A stretch of 64,000 nucleotides of DNA from an uncultured Lachnospiraceae bacterium (GTDB lineage Bacteria > Bacillota > Clostridia > Lachnospirales > Lachnospiraceae): the NCBI GenBank assembly GCA_946405625.1, contig CAMJHQ010000012.1, positions 1-64,000 on the forward strand. Direction: 5' to 3'. Shown piece after piece: positions 6,187 through 18,100 of this stretch. The first letter of the stretch is position 1, and each line of letters starts with the position of its first letter. The position numbers were made by a program, and so were the translations under genes. A model generated the notes under the pieces. That model ran no database searches, had not been told where the DNA came from, and saw nothing but the letters and a program-made list of their open reading frames with translations.

Positions 6187-6376
6187 TTATTTCATCAATT
6201 TTCTCGGACTTCTCTTTATAGAGAGGATCCTTCTTTATTTTACCGGTGGTACAATGTCCGTGGCATGCTCCGTGTTCCGGGCAGCTTCCGCAGGTTCCGT
6301 TTTTATATAGATATCTGGCGGCCAGAGTGACAAGCACGATGATCACAGCCGCTGCTATGATAGTTGACAGATTCAT
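6167..6376 (-). CDS. FeoB-associated Cys-rich membrane protein
   Basis: A 69-residue protein with an N-terminal transmembrane helix (STIIAAAVIIVLVTLAARYL, about 4-23) followed by GTCGSCPEHGACHGHC, a Cys/His cluster, and a charged tail. This matches the small FeoB-associated Cys-rich membrane proteins found beside feoB in Firmicutes, thought to assist Fe(II) transport, possibly as a metal or redox partner. The frame opens further upstream, but AAAGGA sits 7 bases before the ATG at 6376 and the homologous start is MNLST, so I use 6376. It runs convergent to feoB and has its own promoter with a DtxR-like operator, so all feo components are probably co-regulated by iron. Confidence 0.85.
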   Translation of the reverse strand: MNLSTIIAAAVIIVLVTLAARYLYKNGTCGSCPEHGACHGHCTTGKIKKDPLYKEKSEKIDEIIKKHGL

Positions 6377-6427
6377 ATAATATTCCTTTCGTAAATCATC
6401 CGTATGATTCAAAGAGTTGAAGTATTC

Positions 6428-6494
6428 AGATAAATCTATCAAGTTAGATTTATCTAACTGAATAGATAATATATATTTTATCTGCGTGTGTCAA
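6428..6494 (-). promoter_or_regulatory. Promoter with tandem DtxR-like operators for the Cys-rich FeoB partner
   Basis: On the minus strand TTGACA (6494-6489), a 17-bp spacer and TATTAT (6471-6466) are followed 8 bases later by a GTTAGAT-AA-ATCTAAC dyad (6458-6443; the full 18-bp arms span 6442-6459). A second dyad, AGATAAATCT (6428-6437), is centred 18 bp away. Spacing from -10 to operator is identical to the promoter at 3361-3412. Confidence 0.7.
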
Positions 6495-6612
6495 GAGATT
6501 TGTGGTAGAATAAATAAGAGTCTTTTGTAAAGATGAGAGATGAGGATGCGGAAGCATAATGAATTATTGTTGTCAGTCTGGCCGCATCACATAAAGAGTA
6601 TCGGAGATTTAA

Positions 6613-7737
6613 ATGAAGAGAGTATTCAGAGAGGGAATGAAAATGCTCCTGCAGCAGAGCATCTTTCCTCTCATTTACAACATAAATAAAAGAAAACAGA
6701 TCAGAAAAGGTCTGGTGGTTTTTGCAGATGCACATCACGCTGAGCTTCCGGAACAAATGAGGCTGCTGTATGAAGAGCTGAAGAAAAGGGGAATGCATGT
6801 TGTAAAGTATTGCTTTGATCTGTCAAAACTTTCGAAGTCGGAAGGGCTCCGTAGAATGACGGCATTTATGAAGCTTTATGCGGTAAGCGAATATGTAGTG
6901 CTTTGCAATAATTTTATACCTGTGGCATCGTGCAAAAAAAGACCGGAGACTAAAGTAATCCAGCTTTGGCATGCCTGCGGAGCACTGAAGAAATTCGGTT
7001 ATGATGCGGCAGATGATGTGCCGGGCTGGTATAAGGGAAATGTTTACAGGAATTATGATCTTGTCACAGTGAGCGGTCCGGAAGCTGTTGAGCCGTTTAA
7101 AAGAGCGATGAGGATTTCGGATGATGAAGTGGTAAAGCCGGTCGGTGTTTCGGAATCGGACAGACTGTTTGATACAGCCGGAATATCTGCAATAAAGGAT
7201 AAATTCAAGTCATTATATCCGGAAGCTGAAGGACGAAAGGTGATTCTTTGGGCACCGACTTTCAGAGGTGCGGCCGGAGATGCTTTAGTGCAGAGTTCAG
7301 AGAGTATAGGTGAGAAGCAGGTTGATAAACTTGGCGATAATGAGGATTATTTTGTTATAAAGAGTCTTCATCCTCATCAGACCGGAGCTGTATCTGAAAT
7401 GTCTACAGAAGAGCTCATGATGTGCAGTGATCTTTTTATAACCGATTATTCATCACTATGTTTTCAGGCGGCATTATACAGAGTGCCGATAGTTTATTTC
7501 ACTCCGGATTTTGATGATTACAAGAAAGAAAGGGGCTTCTACTGTGATTATGAGAGCCTCCCGGGAGTACATCCGGGAGAGAATGATACTCTTGAAACTG
7601 CAGTGAAAAGAGCATTGAGAGAAGGCTCCCAAATGTATGAGAATGATGAAACCGTACATTTTCTTGAACGGTATATGTCAGGCTGTGACGGAAAAGCGAC
7701 GGAAAGAATAGCGGATTATATTACGAAAGAGGTATGA
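6613..7737 (+). CDS. CDP-glycerol:glycerophosphate glycerophosphotransferase family protein (1)
   Basis: This 374-residue protein belongs to the TagF/TagB-type glycerophosphotransferase family, which transfers glycerol-phosphate or ribitol-phosphate from a CDP donor onto teichoic-acid or capsule acceptors at the inner face of the membrane. The marker is VIQLWHACGALKKFGYD around residues 117-133. Further family blocks are VTVSGPEAVEPF, the KPVGVSESD turn, ILWAPTFRG, KSLHPH, and DLFITDYSSLCF near the C-terminal nucleotide site. GGAG precedes the ATG at 9 bases. The gene is followed after 7 bases by a paralogue. Acceptor and polymer are unknown. Confidence 0.85.
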   Translation: MKRVFREGMKMLLQQSIFPLIYNINKRKQIRKGLVVFADAHHAELPEQMRLLYEELKKRGMHVVKYCFDLSKLSKSEGLRRMTAFMKLYAVSEYVVLCNNFIPVASCKKRPETKVIQLWHACGALKKFGYDAADDVPGWYKGNVYRNYDLVTVSGPEAVEPFKRAMRISDDEVVKPVGVSESDRLFDTAGISAIKDKFKSLYPEAEGRKVILWAPTFRGAAGDALVQSSESIGEKQVDKLGDNEDYFVIKSLHPHQTGAVSEMSTEELMMCSDLFITDYSSLCFQAALYRVPIVYFTPDFDDYKKERGFYCDYESLPGVHPGENDTLETAVKRALREGSQMYENDETVHFLERYMSGCDGKATERIADYITKEV

Positions 7738-7744
7738 TTAAATA

Positions 7745-8950
7745 ATGGCGATCGGTATTGCCTCAAAAGTAAATAAAGTATATAAGGCGGCAAGGAAAAA
7801 TGCAGCCAGCGTATATAGGTTTCATATGTTGAGACACGTATATCCGAAGCTGTATCACGATAATGCCATGAAGCCGATAGATAAGAAGAAAGCAGTTTTT
7901 ATCGAAGTAAGAGAAGAAACTCTCAGTAGTAATTTCAAGGGCATTTATGATATTCTGGTTGAGCGGGGCTATAAGGTTTCGGTACATTTCCTTCATATGA
8001 GCTTTGTGAAAAGGTCTGAGTATGTGAAGAATTGTAAGGAAATGATAAAAGATATAGCAGATGCGGCATATGTTTTTCTCGATGAGGCATCGGACGTTTT
8101 TGCTGCGCTTCCGATCAGGAGAAAAACGGTTGTAACGCAGCTCTGGCATGCCTGCGGTGCATTTAAAAAATTCGGAATGAGTATAGCGGACAAGAAGTTC
8201 GGAGGGGATAGGAAAACCCTTGAAAAATATCCGTTTCACGGCAATTATACCTACATGACAGTCAGTTCACCCGAGGTTGTTTGGGCATATGAAGAGGCTA
8301 TGGGAATTAAGGACAGAAATGTAATTAAGCCCGTCGGAGTACCGAGAACCGATTATTTTTATGACAAGAAGGCCGCCGAAGAGGCATATAGACATCTGTA
8401 TGAAAGCTTTCCTGAAGCAAGGGGGAAGAAGGTGCTGTTATATGCGCCGACCTTCAGAGGTCATGTAAATACGGCATCTACACCGGAAGAGCTGAATGTC
8501 GAGAGGTTCAGGAATGAGCTTAAGGATAAGTATGTGATGATTTTCAAGCTGCATCCTTTTGTGAAGACCAGAACGGAGATTCCGGAGGAATGCAGGGATT
8601 TCGCAAGGGATTTAACGGATGGTTTCAGTATAGAGGAACTGCTTCTTGTATCGGATGTATGCATTTCCGATTACTCGTCGCTTATTTTCGAGTATTCGAT
8701 TCTGGAGCGGCCGATGCTGTTTTATGCATATGATCTGGGCAGTTATATAGACTGGAGGGGATTCTACTATCCGTATGAGGAATTTGTCCCGGGACGTATC
8801 TGCAGGACTGAAGAGGAACTGATCCTCGGAGTAAAGGAACTGGAGACGTCGTTTGATGGTGAAAAGGTTAAAAAATTCAAGGAAAAATACATGAGTTCAT
8901 GTGACGGAAAAGCCACTGAAAGAGTAATTAAGATGATATTGGGGGAGTAA
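7745..8950 (+). CDS. CDP-glycerol:glycerophosphate glycerophosphotransferase family protein (2)
   Basis: This 401-residue paralogue of the preceding gene keeps the same blocks: VVTQLWHACGAFKKFGM, TVSSPEVVWAYEEAMG, KPVGVPRTDYFYD, LYAPTFRGH, FKLHPF, DVCISDYSSLIFEY, and a shared ending SSCDGKATERVI. The pair probably acts in sequence, one priming and one extending, or adds units to the same glycerol-phosphate polymer, but this is inferred from adjacency only. AGAGG lies shortly before the ATG. An intrinsic terminator overlaps the stop codon. No CDP-glycerol synthase or exporter gene is in the window. Confidence 0.85.
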   Translation: MAIGIASKVNKVYKAARKNAASVYRFHMLRHVYPKLYHDNAMKPIDKKKAVFIEVREETLSSNFKGIYDILVERGYKVSVHFLHMSFVKRSEYVKNCKEMIKDIADAAYVFLDEASDVFAALPIRRKTVVTQLWHACGAFKKFGMSIADKKFGGDRKTLEKYPFHGNYTYMTVSSPEVVWAYEEAMGIKDRNVIKPVGVPRTDYFYDKKAAEEAYRHLYESFPEARGKKVLLYAPTFRGHVNTASTPEELNVERFRNELKDKYVMIFKLHPFVKTRTEIPEECRDFARDLTDGFSIEELLLVSDVCISDYSSLIFEYSILERPMLFYAYDLGSYIDWRGFYYPYEEFVPGRICRTEEELILGVKELETSFDGEKVKKFKEKYMSSCDGKATERVIKMILGE

Positions 8951-8979
8951 ATATGAATTATTTATGACTCCCCCTTTTT
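8941..8979 (+). terminator. Intrinsic terminator overlapping a stop codon
   Basis: GGGGGAGT (8941-8948) pairs with ACTCCCCC (8967-8974), followed by TTTTT. The 5' arm includes the last codons and the first base of the stop of the upstream gene. Confidence 0.9.
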
Positions 8980-9089
8980 ATTTGTTTATTCCTTGAAAAT
9001 CAAGCATGGAAATGGTAGTATATAATAGTTAAATTATCATTAGGCGTATTATGCCCTGATGAAGAAAAAAGGTAATAGAGGTAGACATC

Positions 9090-10223
9090 TTGGATAAGCT
9101 AATTAAGTTTGTAAAAGCCCTGATCGTAGTGGTCGCGGCGCTGATTTTGGCAATGATAGTAAAGGATTACTATAACAAGTACAAGGAGGCTTTCAACGAA
9201 GAGTATGCAGGTACATATACTCGTGAAGGCACTGAGGTTATAGTAAACATTCCGGAGGGAGCCGGAGTTAAGGAAGTTGCGAATATCCTGTATAAGAAAG
9301 GACTTATAAAGTATAAGAAAGCCTTCATCAACAGATATCAGGAATCCGATTATTCCGGAAAACTCAAAGCCGGAACCTACACACTGAATACGGGAATGAA
9401 TACTCTCAAAATGATTGAGATCATGTGTCCCGTTATTGATGAATCGAACATAGTGGTGAAACTGGTCGTTCCCGAGGGCTTTACGGTTGATATGATCGCA
9501 GCCCGATGCGAGGAAGAAGGAATATGCACAAAGCAGGAATTCCTGAGCGCGGTTAATTCGGTAACAAAGGCTGATTTCGAATACCTTAACGATATTCCGG
9601 AAGGTGCACCGGTAAGATATAAACTTGAAGGTTATCTCTTCCCGGCTACTTATGATATCTACAAGGATACAACAGCTGAGCAGATAGTCGGAATGATGCT
9701 TCAGGCATTCAGAAATTACTATTCTGAGGATATGAGAGCTAGAGCCGAAGAACTCGGACTTAACTCATTTGAAGTTCTGACAAGAGCATCGATGGTTGAA
9801 CGTGAGGCTAAGATTGAAAGCGAGCGTCCGATAATCGCAGGAGTTATCAATAATCGTCTCGATGAGGATATGCTTCTGCAGGTTGACCCGACAGCTCTTT
9901 ATCCTGTAACGGAAGGTATGTATGACAAGGAAGTTGTCACATATGATGATATAGAGGTTGATTCTCCTTATAATACGTATAAGTATAAGGGTCTTCCTTG
10001 TGGACCGATCTGTAATCCGGGTCTTTCATGTATCAATGCCGTTTTGGAGCCGGAAGAGCATGATTATCTTTACTATCATGTAGAGGATGAGAGCACCGGA
10101 AAGCATGTATTCTCTGAAACATACGAAGAGCATGAGGATACAATGAAACCTGAGGGGTCAGATGATGACGGCGATGATGACGGCGACGATGACGACTCAG
10201 ATGATGATTATGAAGATTATTAA
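9090..10223 (+). CDS. mltG: Endolytic transglycosylase MltG
   Basis: A 377-residue membrane-anchored murein lyase. One N-terminal helix (about 7-24) is followed by a LysM-like part (about 45-115, with IPEGAGVKEVANILYKKGLI) and the YceG/MltG catalytic domain. Key blocks are LEGYLFPATYDI, ASMVEREAK with the catalytic Glu, INNRL, LQVDPTALYP, and the substrate loop around SPYNTYKYKGLPCGPICNPG. MltG cuts nascent glycan strands and helps set their length. The start is TTG, with AGAGGT 6 bases upstream. The tail is odd: about 20 residues, nearly all Asp, which is not part of the family domain. Confidence 0.92.
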   Translation: MDKLIKFVKALIVVVAALILAMIVKDYYNKYKEAFNEEYAGTYTREGTEVIVNIPEGAGVKEVANILYKKGLIKYKKAFINRYQESDYSGKLKAGTYTLNTGMNTLKMIEIMCPVIDESNIVVKLVVPEGFTVDMIAARCEEEGICTKQEFLSAVNSVTKADFEYLNDIPEGAPVRYKLEGYLFPATYDIYKDTTAEQIVGMMLQAFRNYYSEDMRARAEELGLNSFEVLTRASMVEREAKIESERPIIAGVINNRLDEDMLLQVDPTALYPVTEGMYDKEVVTYDDIEVDSPYNTYKYKGLPCGPICNPGLSCINAVLEPEEHDYLYYHVEDESTGKHVFSETYEEHEDTMKPEGSDDDGDDDGDDDDSDDDYEDY

Positions 10224-10282
10224 AAATAATGGCATAAGCTGTTTAAATAAATTCCGCTAAAAATTGCGAGGAGGGTGTACTG

Positions 10283-11704
10283 ATGAGAGGTTTTAGATTT
10301 ACAGCAAAAAATATAGGAGATGAAAGATATCTCACTTATATCATGGGTGAAGGCTGTGAACTGGACGAAGATGCACTTGATATTTGTGAGGATGGCGTCA
10401 GTGGTCTGGTAGGTATTATTTACGAAGAGGATGATGATTACGATTATCTGACGTATGACATCACCGGAAAGACGGCACTTGATAACTATACAAAGGGTAC
10501 GGTAGACAAGAAAACAGTATTTACACTTGTCAGAAATGTAGCAAAAGGAATTATTGAATTTAAAGAGGTTGGTATCCCTCTTTCATATATTCTTCTCAAC
10601 AGAAACTTTATGTATGTCAATCCCGATACTTTAGAGATTGAGTATATCTGTCTTCCTGTTGAAAGCGAAGGAAGCGTTGCTGCTGAGTTTAAGGGTTTCA
10701 TGAGACAGTTTATTGCTAATCTCATGTACAATGTCGATGAAGATCTGAACTATGTAGGACAGCTTATTACCTACATAAACGGAGATTCGTTTAATCTCAG
10801 AGGCCTGGTAGGCCTTGTCGAGGCACTCATGAAGGATGCCGGAATCGATTATGAGGCTGAGGGAGATATAGCAACAGCTGATGGAGATGTTGTTGTCAGC
10901 ACAGATGTTCTTACTTCAGATCAGGGAGTAAGCTCTTACATGGACGAGCTTGAGGATGCTGATGGTGATCTTCCGGAAATCGGTGATGATGAAGAGGAAG
11001 AAGAAGATATAGAAGTTTCGGAAGCAGAGGAAGAAGACGCTGAAGAAGAGACTGAAGAAGCTCAGGAGGAAACAGAGGAGACTGAAGCAGAAGCTGAGGA
11101 AGAGACTGTTGAAGAGGAAGAGGAAGAAGACGATGATGATGGCCCTGAAACAGTAACAATAGCTGATATCAGAGCAGCACAGAAGAGTGTTAAGGTCAAC
11201 AGAGTAGCACTTATCCAGAACAACGCACACGGCGAGGAAGAGAAGCAGGCAGAAGAAGAGAACAAAGCAAAGAAGAAGGATAACTCAAAGGGCAAGAAGA
11301 AGGAGAAGGCAGAAGCTAAGCCTGAAGCACCTACAGCACCTGAACCACAGGAAGTTGACGCAGCAGCAGTTGCGGCAGCAGAAGTATCGGAGACAGCCGA
11401 TATAAAGATCAATCCTTATATCGTAAGAGAAACAACAAATGAAAGAGCTATGATCAACAAGCCGATATTTAAGCTTGGTAAGGCTACAAGAGGTATTGAT
11501 TACAGAATTGACGGAAATAATGCGATCAGCAGAATACATGCGATCATCACATTAAAGGAAAACAACCAGTATTACATCAAGGACAATAAGTCAACAAATC
11601 ACACATATGTCAATAATGTAAAGGTTGAGCCTGATCAGGAAGTGCTGCTTACTAACAACTGCACGATCACACTCGGAGACGAAGATTTTCTTTTCAAGTT
11701 TTAA
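10283..11704 (+). CDS. FHA domain protein with N-terminal DUF6382-type domain
   Basis: This 473-residue cytosolic protein has three parts. An N-terminal globular domain (about 1-195) resembles DUF6382, with IPLSYILLNRNFMYVNPDTL. A very acidic low-complexity linker (about 230-295) runs into an Ala/Lys/Pro-rich stretch. The C-terminal FHA domain (about 385-473) has AISRIHAIIT and STNHTYVNN, the phosphothreonine-binding loops; the usual NGT is NHT here. FHA domains bind phospho-Thr peptides. It is the first gene of a cluster with a second FHA protein, a PP2C phosphatase and a Ser/Thr kinase, and carries one STDVL motif (Thr207) like those in the 18101 protein. GAGGAGG precedes the ATG. Confidence 0.85.
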   Translation: MRGFRFTAKNIGDERYLTYIMGEGCELDEDALDICEDGVSGLVGIIYEEDDDYDYLTYDITGKTALDNYTKGTVDKKTVFTLVRNVAKGIIEFKEVGIPLSYILLNRNFMYVNPDTLEIEYICLPVESEGSVAAEFKGFMRQFIANLMYNVDEDLNYVGQLITYINGDSFNLRGLVGLVEALMKDAGIDYEAEGDIATADGDVVVSTDVLTSDQGVSSYMDELEDADGDLPEIGDDEEEEEDIEVSEAEEEDAEEETEEAQEETEETEAEAEEETVEEEEEEDDDDGPETVTIADIRAAQKSVKVNRVALIQNNAHGEEEKQAEEENKAKKKDNSKGKKKEKAEAKPEAPTAPEPQEVDAAAVAAAEVSETADIKINPYIVRETTNERAMINKPIFKLGKATRGIDYRIDGNNAISRIHAIITLKENNQYYIKDNKSTNHTYVNNVKVEPDQEVLLTNNCTITLGDEDFLFKF

Positions 11705-11739
11705 GACACTCAAATTGTTACTAAAATTGTAGGGGGTAG

Positions 11740-15180
<3,441 letters not shown>

Positions 15181-15193
15181 TAAGGAGACAGAG

Positions 15194-15967
15194 ATGGAAT
15201 TTTCCGCGACCTACAATACGGATATAGGTATTAAGAAATTTACCAATCAGGATTCACTTGCCATCAGAATTATCGATTCTCCGAAAGGTCAGGTGGCTTT
15301 CGGAATAGTCTGCGATGGCATGGGTGGTCTTGCCAAGGGCGAACTTGCAAGCAAAGAAGTAATAAATGCATTTACAAAATGGTTTGACGAAACATTTGTT
15401 TCGGAAATATTGGACGATACATTTTCTCCGGACAGCCTGCGAAAAGAATGGAATTCAATAATCCAGAACGAAAACAGACTGCTCGGAATGTATGGTTCGG
15501 ATAACAACATTATGCTGGGAACTACGGTATCAGCAATACTTATGTATGAGGACAGCTTCTTCATTGCACATGTAGGAGACAGTCGCGTGTATGAGTTAAA
15601 GGAAGACTCGCTCAGAATACTTACAAAGGATCAGACCTTTGTTGCCAGAGAAATTGCGGCAGGACGTATGACGCCGGAAGAGGCAAAGACAGATCCGAGA
15701 AGAAGTGTACTTCTTCAATGTGTAGGTGCATCGGCAGAAGTTAGGCCGGATTTCCTTAAGGGCAGACTTCAACAGAATGCAATTTATCTCATATGCTCCG
15801 ATGGATTCAGACATCAGATTTCCGAGCAGGAGATTATGGATAAGCTGGGTCCTCAGGCTATAAAATCAGATGAGGATATGAAATACGGGTGTGTATATCT
15901 GACAGAAATGGTCAAGAATCGAAAAGAGGCAGATAATATTACTGTAGCGGTTATAAGAACTATATAA
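15194..15967 (+). CDS. PP2C family Ser/Thr protein phosphatase
   Basis: A 257-residue cytosolic PPM/PP2C phosphatase. Metal-binding and catalytic motifs appear in order: an N-terminal ATYNTDIGIKKFTNQDSLAI region (R/K-x-x-N-Q-D type), VCDGMGGLAKGE with Asp41, IAHVGDSRVYEL around 125-136, LTKDQTFVA, ICSDGFRHQI, and a C-terminal KEADNITVAVIR with the last Asp-Asn pair. It removes phosphate from Thr/Ser and is expected to oppose the kinase encoded next. The frame is open further upstream into the FHA gene, but AAGGAG lies 8 bases before the ATG at 15194. The kinase gene starts 36 bp after its stop. Confidence 0.92.
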   Translation: MEFSATYNTDIGIKKFTNQDSLAIRIIDSPKGQVAFGIVCDGMGGLAKGELASKEVINAFTKWFDETFVSEILDDTFSPDSLRKEWNSIIQNENRLLGMYGSDNNIMLGTTVSAILMYEDSFFIAHVGDSRVYELKEDSLRILTKDQTFVAREIAAGRMTPEEAKTDPRRSVLLQCVGASAEVRPDFLKGRLQQNAIYLICSDGFRHQISEQEIMDKLGPQAIKSDEDMKYGCVYLTEMVKNRKEADNITVAVIRTI

Positions 15968-16003
15968 TTGTATTTTGTATTGGGATGTATAGAGGGATAG
16001 AAA

Positions 16004-18094
16004 ATGCTTAGAGAAGGAACCGTTCTTGACGGAAAGTATGAAGTCCTTAAGAAGATCGGCGAAGGCGGTATGTCCACCGTTTATCTCGGCCGTAATAACC
16101 GACTTAATATGCAGCTCGCAGTTAAGGAGATTAAAAACGACGGCTCTAAATCTACCGAGATTCTGCTAAAAGGATTGGAGAGAGAAGCAAATATACTTAA
16201 GGATGTAGATCATCCTGTTATACCGCGTATTATTGATATTGTTAAGTATGGCGGAACTGTATGCGTTATCATGGACTTCATCGAAGGTGTTAACCTTGCG
16301 GATAAGCTGAAGGCTGAGGGCGCATTGCCACAGGAAGACGTAATCGAATGGTCTCTTGAGCTGGCATCGGCTCTTGATTACCTGCATTCGATGAATCCGC
16401 CTATCATTTATCGTGATATGAAACCGTCAAATGTCATGCTTCGTCCGGAGGGTGGAGTTAAGCTTATCGACTTTGGTACGGCTAAAACATATGATATAGA
16501 GAATAACGCGGATACAACAGCTCTCGGAACCAGGGGTTATGCGGCTCCGGAGCAGTTTGGTGATGCTCAGGGTAAAGGAATCTATAAGACAGATGCACGT
16601 ACGGATATCTATAATCTCGGTGCGACCATGTATCATATGGTAACGGGTAAGAATCCGCAGGAGCCGCCATATAAGATTCTCCCTATAAGAGAAGTCAATG
16701 CAGGACTTTCAACAGGACTTGAGCAGATAATCATGAAATGTACTCAGCCAAATCCGGCTGACAGATATCAGTCTTGTGCAGAGCTCATATATGCTCTTGA
16801 GCATTATACAGAGCTTGATGAATCATATGTAAAGAGCAATAAGAAAAAGGTTTCAAAGTTCTTTACCACAGCGGCGCTTACTCTGATTTTTGCGGGCGTT
16901 GCCATTGGCGGAAGAATGGGAATGAGAAAGGTTCAGATGCAGAACTACTCAACCTATATTGAAGCCGGAAATGATTACAAGGCTGACGGTAATTTCCAGA
17001 AAGCGGCGGCAAGCTATCGAGAGGCATTCGAGCTTGACGGACGTGAAGCGGATGCATATGTAAAATATATCGATCTCTATATTGATGCCGCAAATGATGT
17101 CAATGATGAGGGAGAAGGAAAGCTCCAGCTTAAAGACGGACTTGACGTTGTTGCAAACAGAGTAAAGAACGGTTATGCCGGAGTTAACAAGAACAGTGAG
17201 GTTCTTTATCGACTCGGACTTGCTTACTTTACCGAAGAGAAAGAGTACGATCTGGCAGCTAAGTACTTCAATATGATCGATGATAAGGATGAGGATTACG
17301 GAGAGCTTGCAAATTATTACGGAAGCATTTCCAGAATCCTTTCAAACACAAACGTTACGCCGAAGGAGCTTCTGGAAAGCGTTAACGGATTTGCACAGTA
17401 TAATATGAACAGACTCAGCAACACGAGTCGACAGAAGTTCGAAAACTATGATACGGTCGGACAGGTTTATGTAACATATCTGCTTCGTGAGCCGGGTGTT
17501 GCTGAAGAGGCAGAGAAGTTTATGAGTCAGGCTGTAGTGGATCTCGGCGAGTATACGGGCGAAGATTCAGCTATGTTTGACTATAAATACAGTGACTATC
17601 TGTCTGAGATATATTATCAGCTTGCAAAGGAAACCGGATCGACGGAGGATTATAACCTTTCAATAAATTATTGTAAAGAGGTTATAAATCTTATCATCGG
17701 AGAGATCGACGTTTCTAAACCGACAAGCAACGAAAAAGGAATGGCTTATATTAAGTCATATGTAAATAAGAGCTGTAGGATTGCAGAGATATACTCGACG
17801 CTCGGAGATACCGAAAATGCAGTAAAAACATATGAAGAAACCGAGAAGAAGCTCGGAGCCAAGAACGAAAATGCCACAAAGGTTTATGTGGAGCATCTGA
17901 ATATGCTTTATACAACCTACGAGAAGGCCGAACAGGATCCGCTCAAGTGGTCACAGGCGCAGAAGGACAGCATTATCAAGGTATATAAAGAGGGAAGCGA
18001 TATTCCGGGTATAACCAACAATCCGACATGGATTAAGAGAACACCGACGGTGGAGGTTATCAGCAGCCCCGTAGCAAAGAAGGAAGGAGAGTGA
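16004..18094 (+). CDS. Membrane Ser/Thr protein kinase with extracytoplasmic TPR-like region
   Basis: This 696-residue protein has a Hanks-type kinase domain (about 10-265): Gly loop KIGEGGMSTVYLG (17-29), ATP Lys41, catalytic YRDMKPSN with Asp138, and DFG at 156-158. One transmembrane helix lies at about 286-306, followed by about 385 residues of helical repeats with TPR-like spacing (for example AGNDYKADGNFQKAAASYREA). PrkC/PknB kinases of Firmicutes usually carry PASTA domains there, and none is visible here. The outer part may sense peptides or proteins rather than muropeptides. It lies between the PP2C gene and a T-x-x-L motif protein, its likely antagonist and substrate. Confidence 0.92.
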   Translation: MLREGTVLDGKYEVLKKIGEGGMSTVYLGRNNRLNMQLAVKEIKNDGSKSTEILLKGLEREANILKDVDHPVIPRIIDIVKYGGTVCVIMDFIEGVNLADKLKAEGALPQEDVIEWSLELASALDYLHSMNPPIIYRDMKPSNVMLRPEGGVKLIDFGTAKTYDIENNADTTALGTRGYAAPEQFGDAQGKGIYKTDARTDIYNLGATMYHMVTGKNPQEPPYKILPIREVNAGLSTGLEQIIMKCTQPNPADRYQSCAELIYALEHYTELDESYVKSNKKKVSKFFTTAALTLIFAGVAIGGRMGMRKVQMQNYSTYIEAGNDYKADGNFQKAAASYREAFELDGREADAYVKYIDLYIDAANDVNDEGEGKLQLKDGLDVVANRVKNGYAGVNKNSEVLYRLGLAYFTEEKEYDLAAKYFNMIDDKDEDYGELANYYGSISRILSNTNVTPKELLESVNGFAQYNMNRLSNTSRQKFENYDTVGQVYVTYLLREPGVAEEAEKFMSQAVVDLGEYTGEDSAMFDYKYSDYLSEIYYQLAKETGSTEDYNLSINYCKEVINLIIGEIDVSKPTSNEKGMAYIKSYVNKSCRIAEIYSTLGDTENAVKTYEETEKKLGAKNENATKVYVEHLNMLYTTYEKAEQDPLKWSQAQKDSIIKVYKEGSDIPGITNNPTWIKRTPTVEVISSPVAKKEGE

Positions 18095-18100
18095 TAGCAG

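Noticed and set aside
6377-6442. N-terminal extension of the Cys-rich FeoB partner
   Set aside because: The extension covers the ribosome site and part of the operator region, and family members start with the membrane helix.
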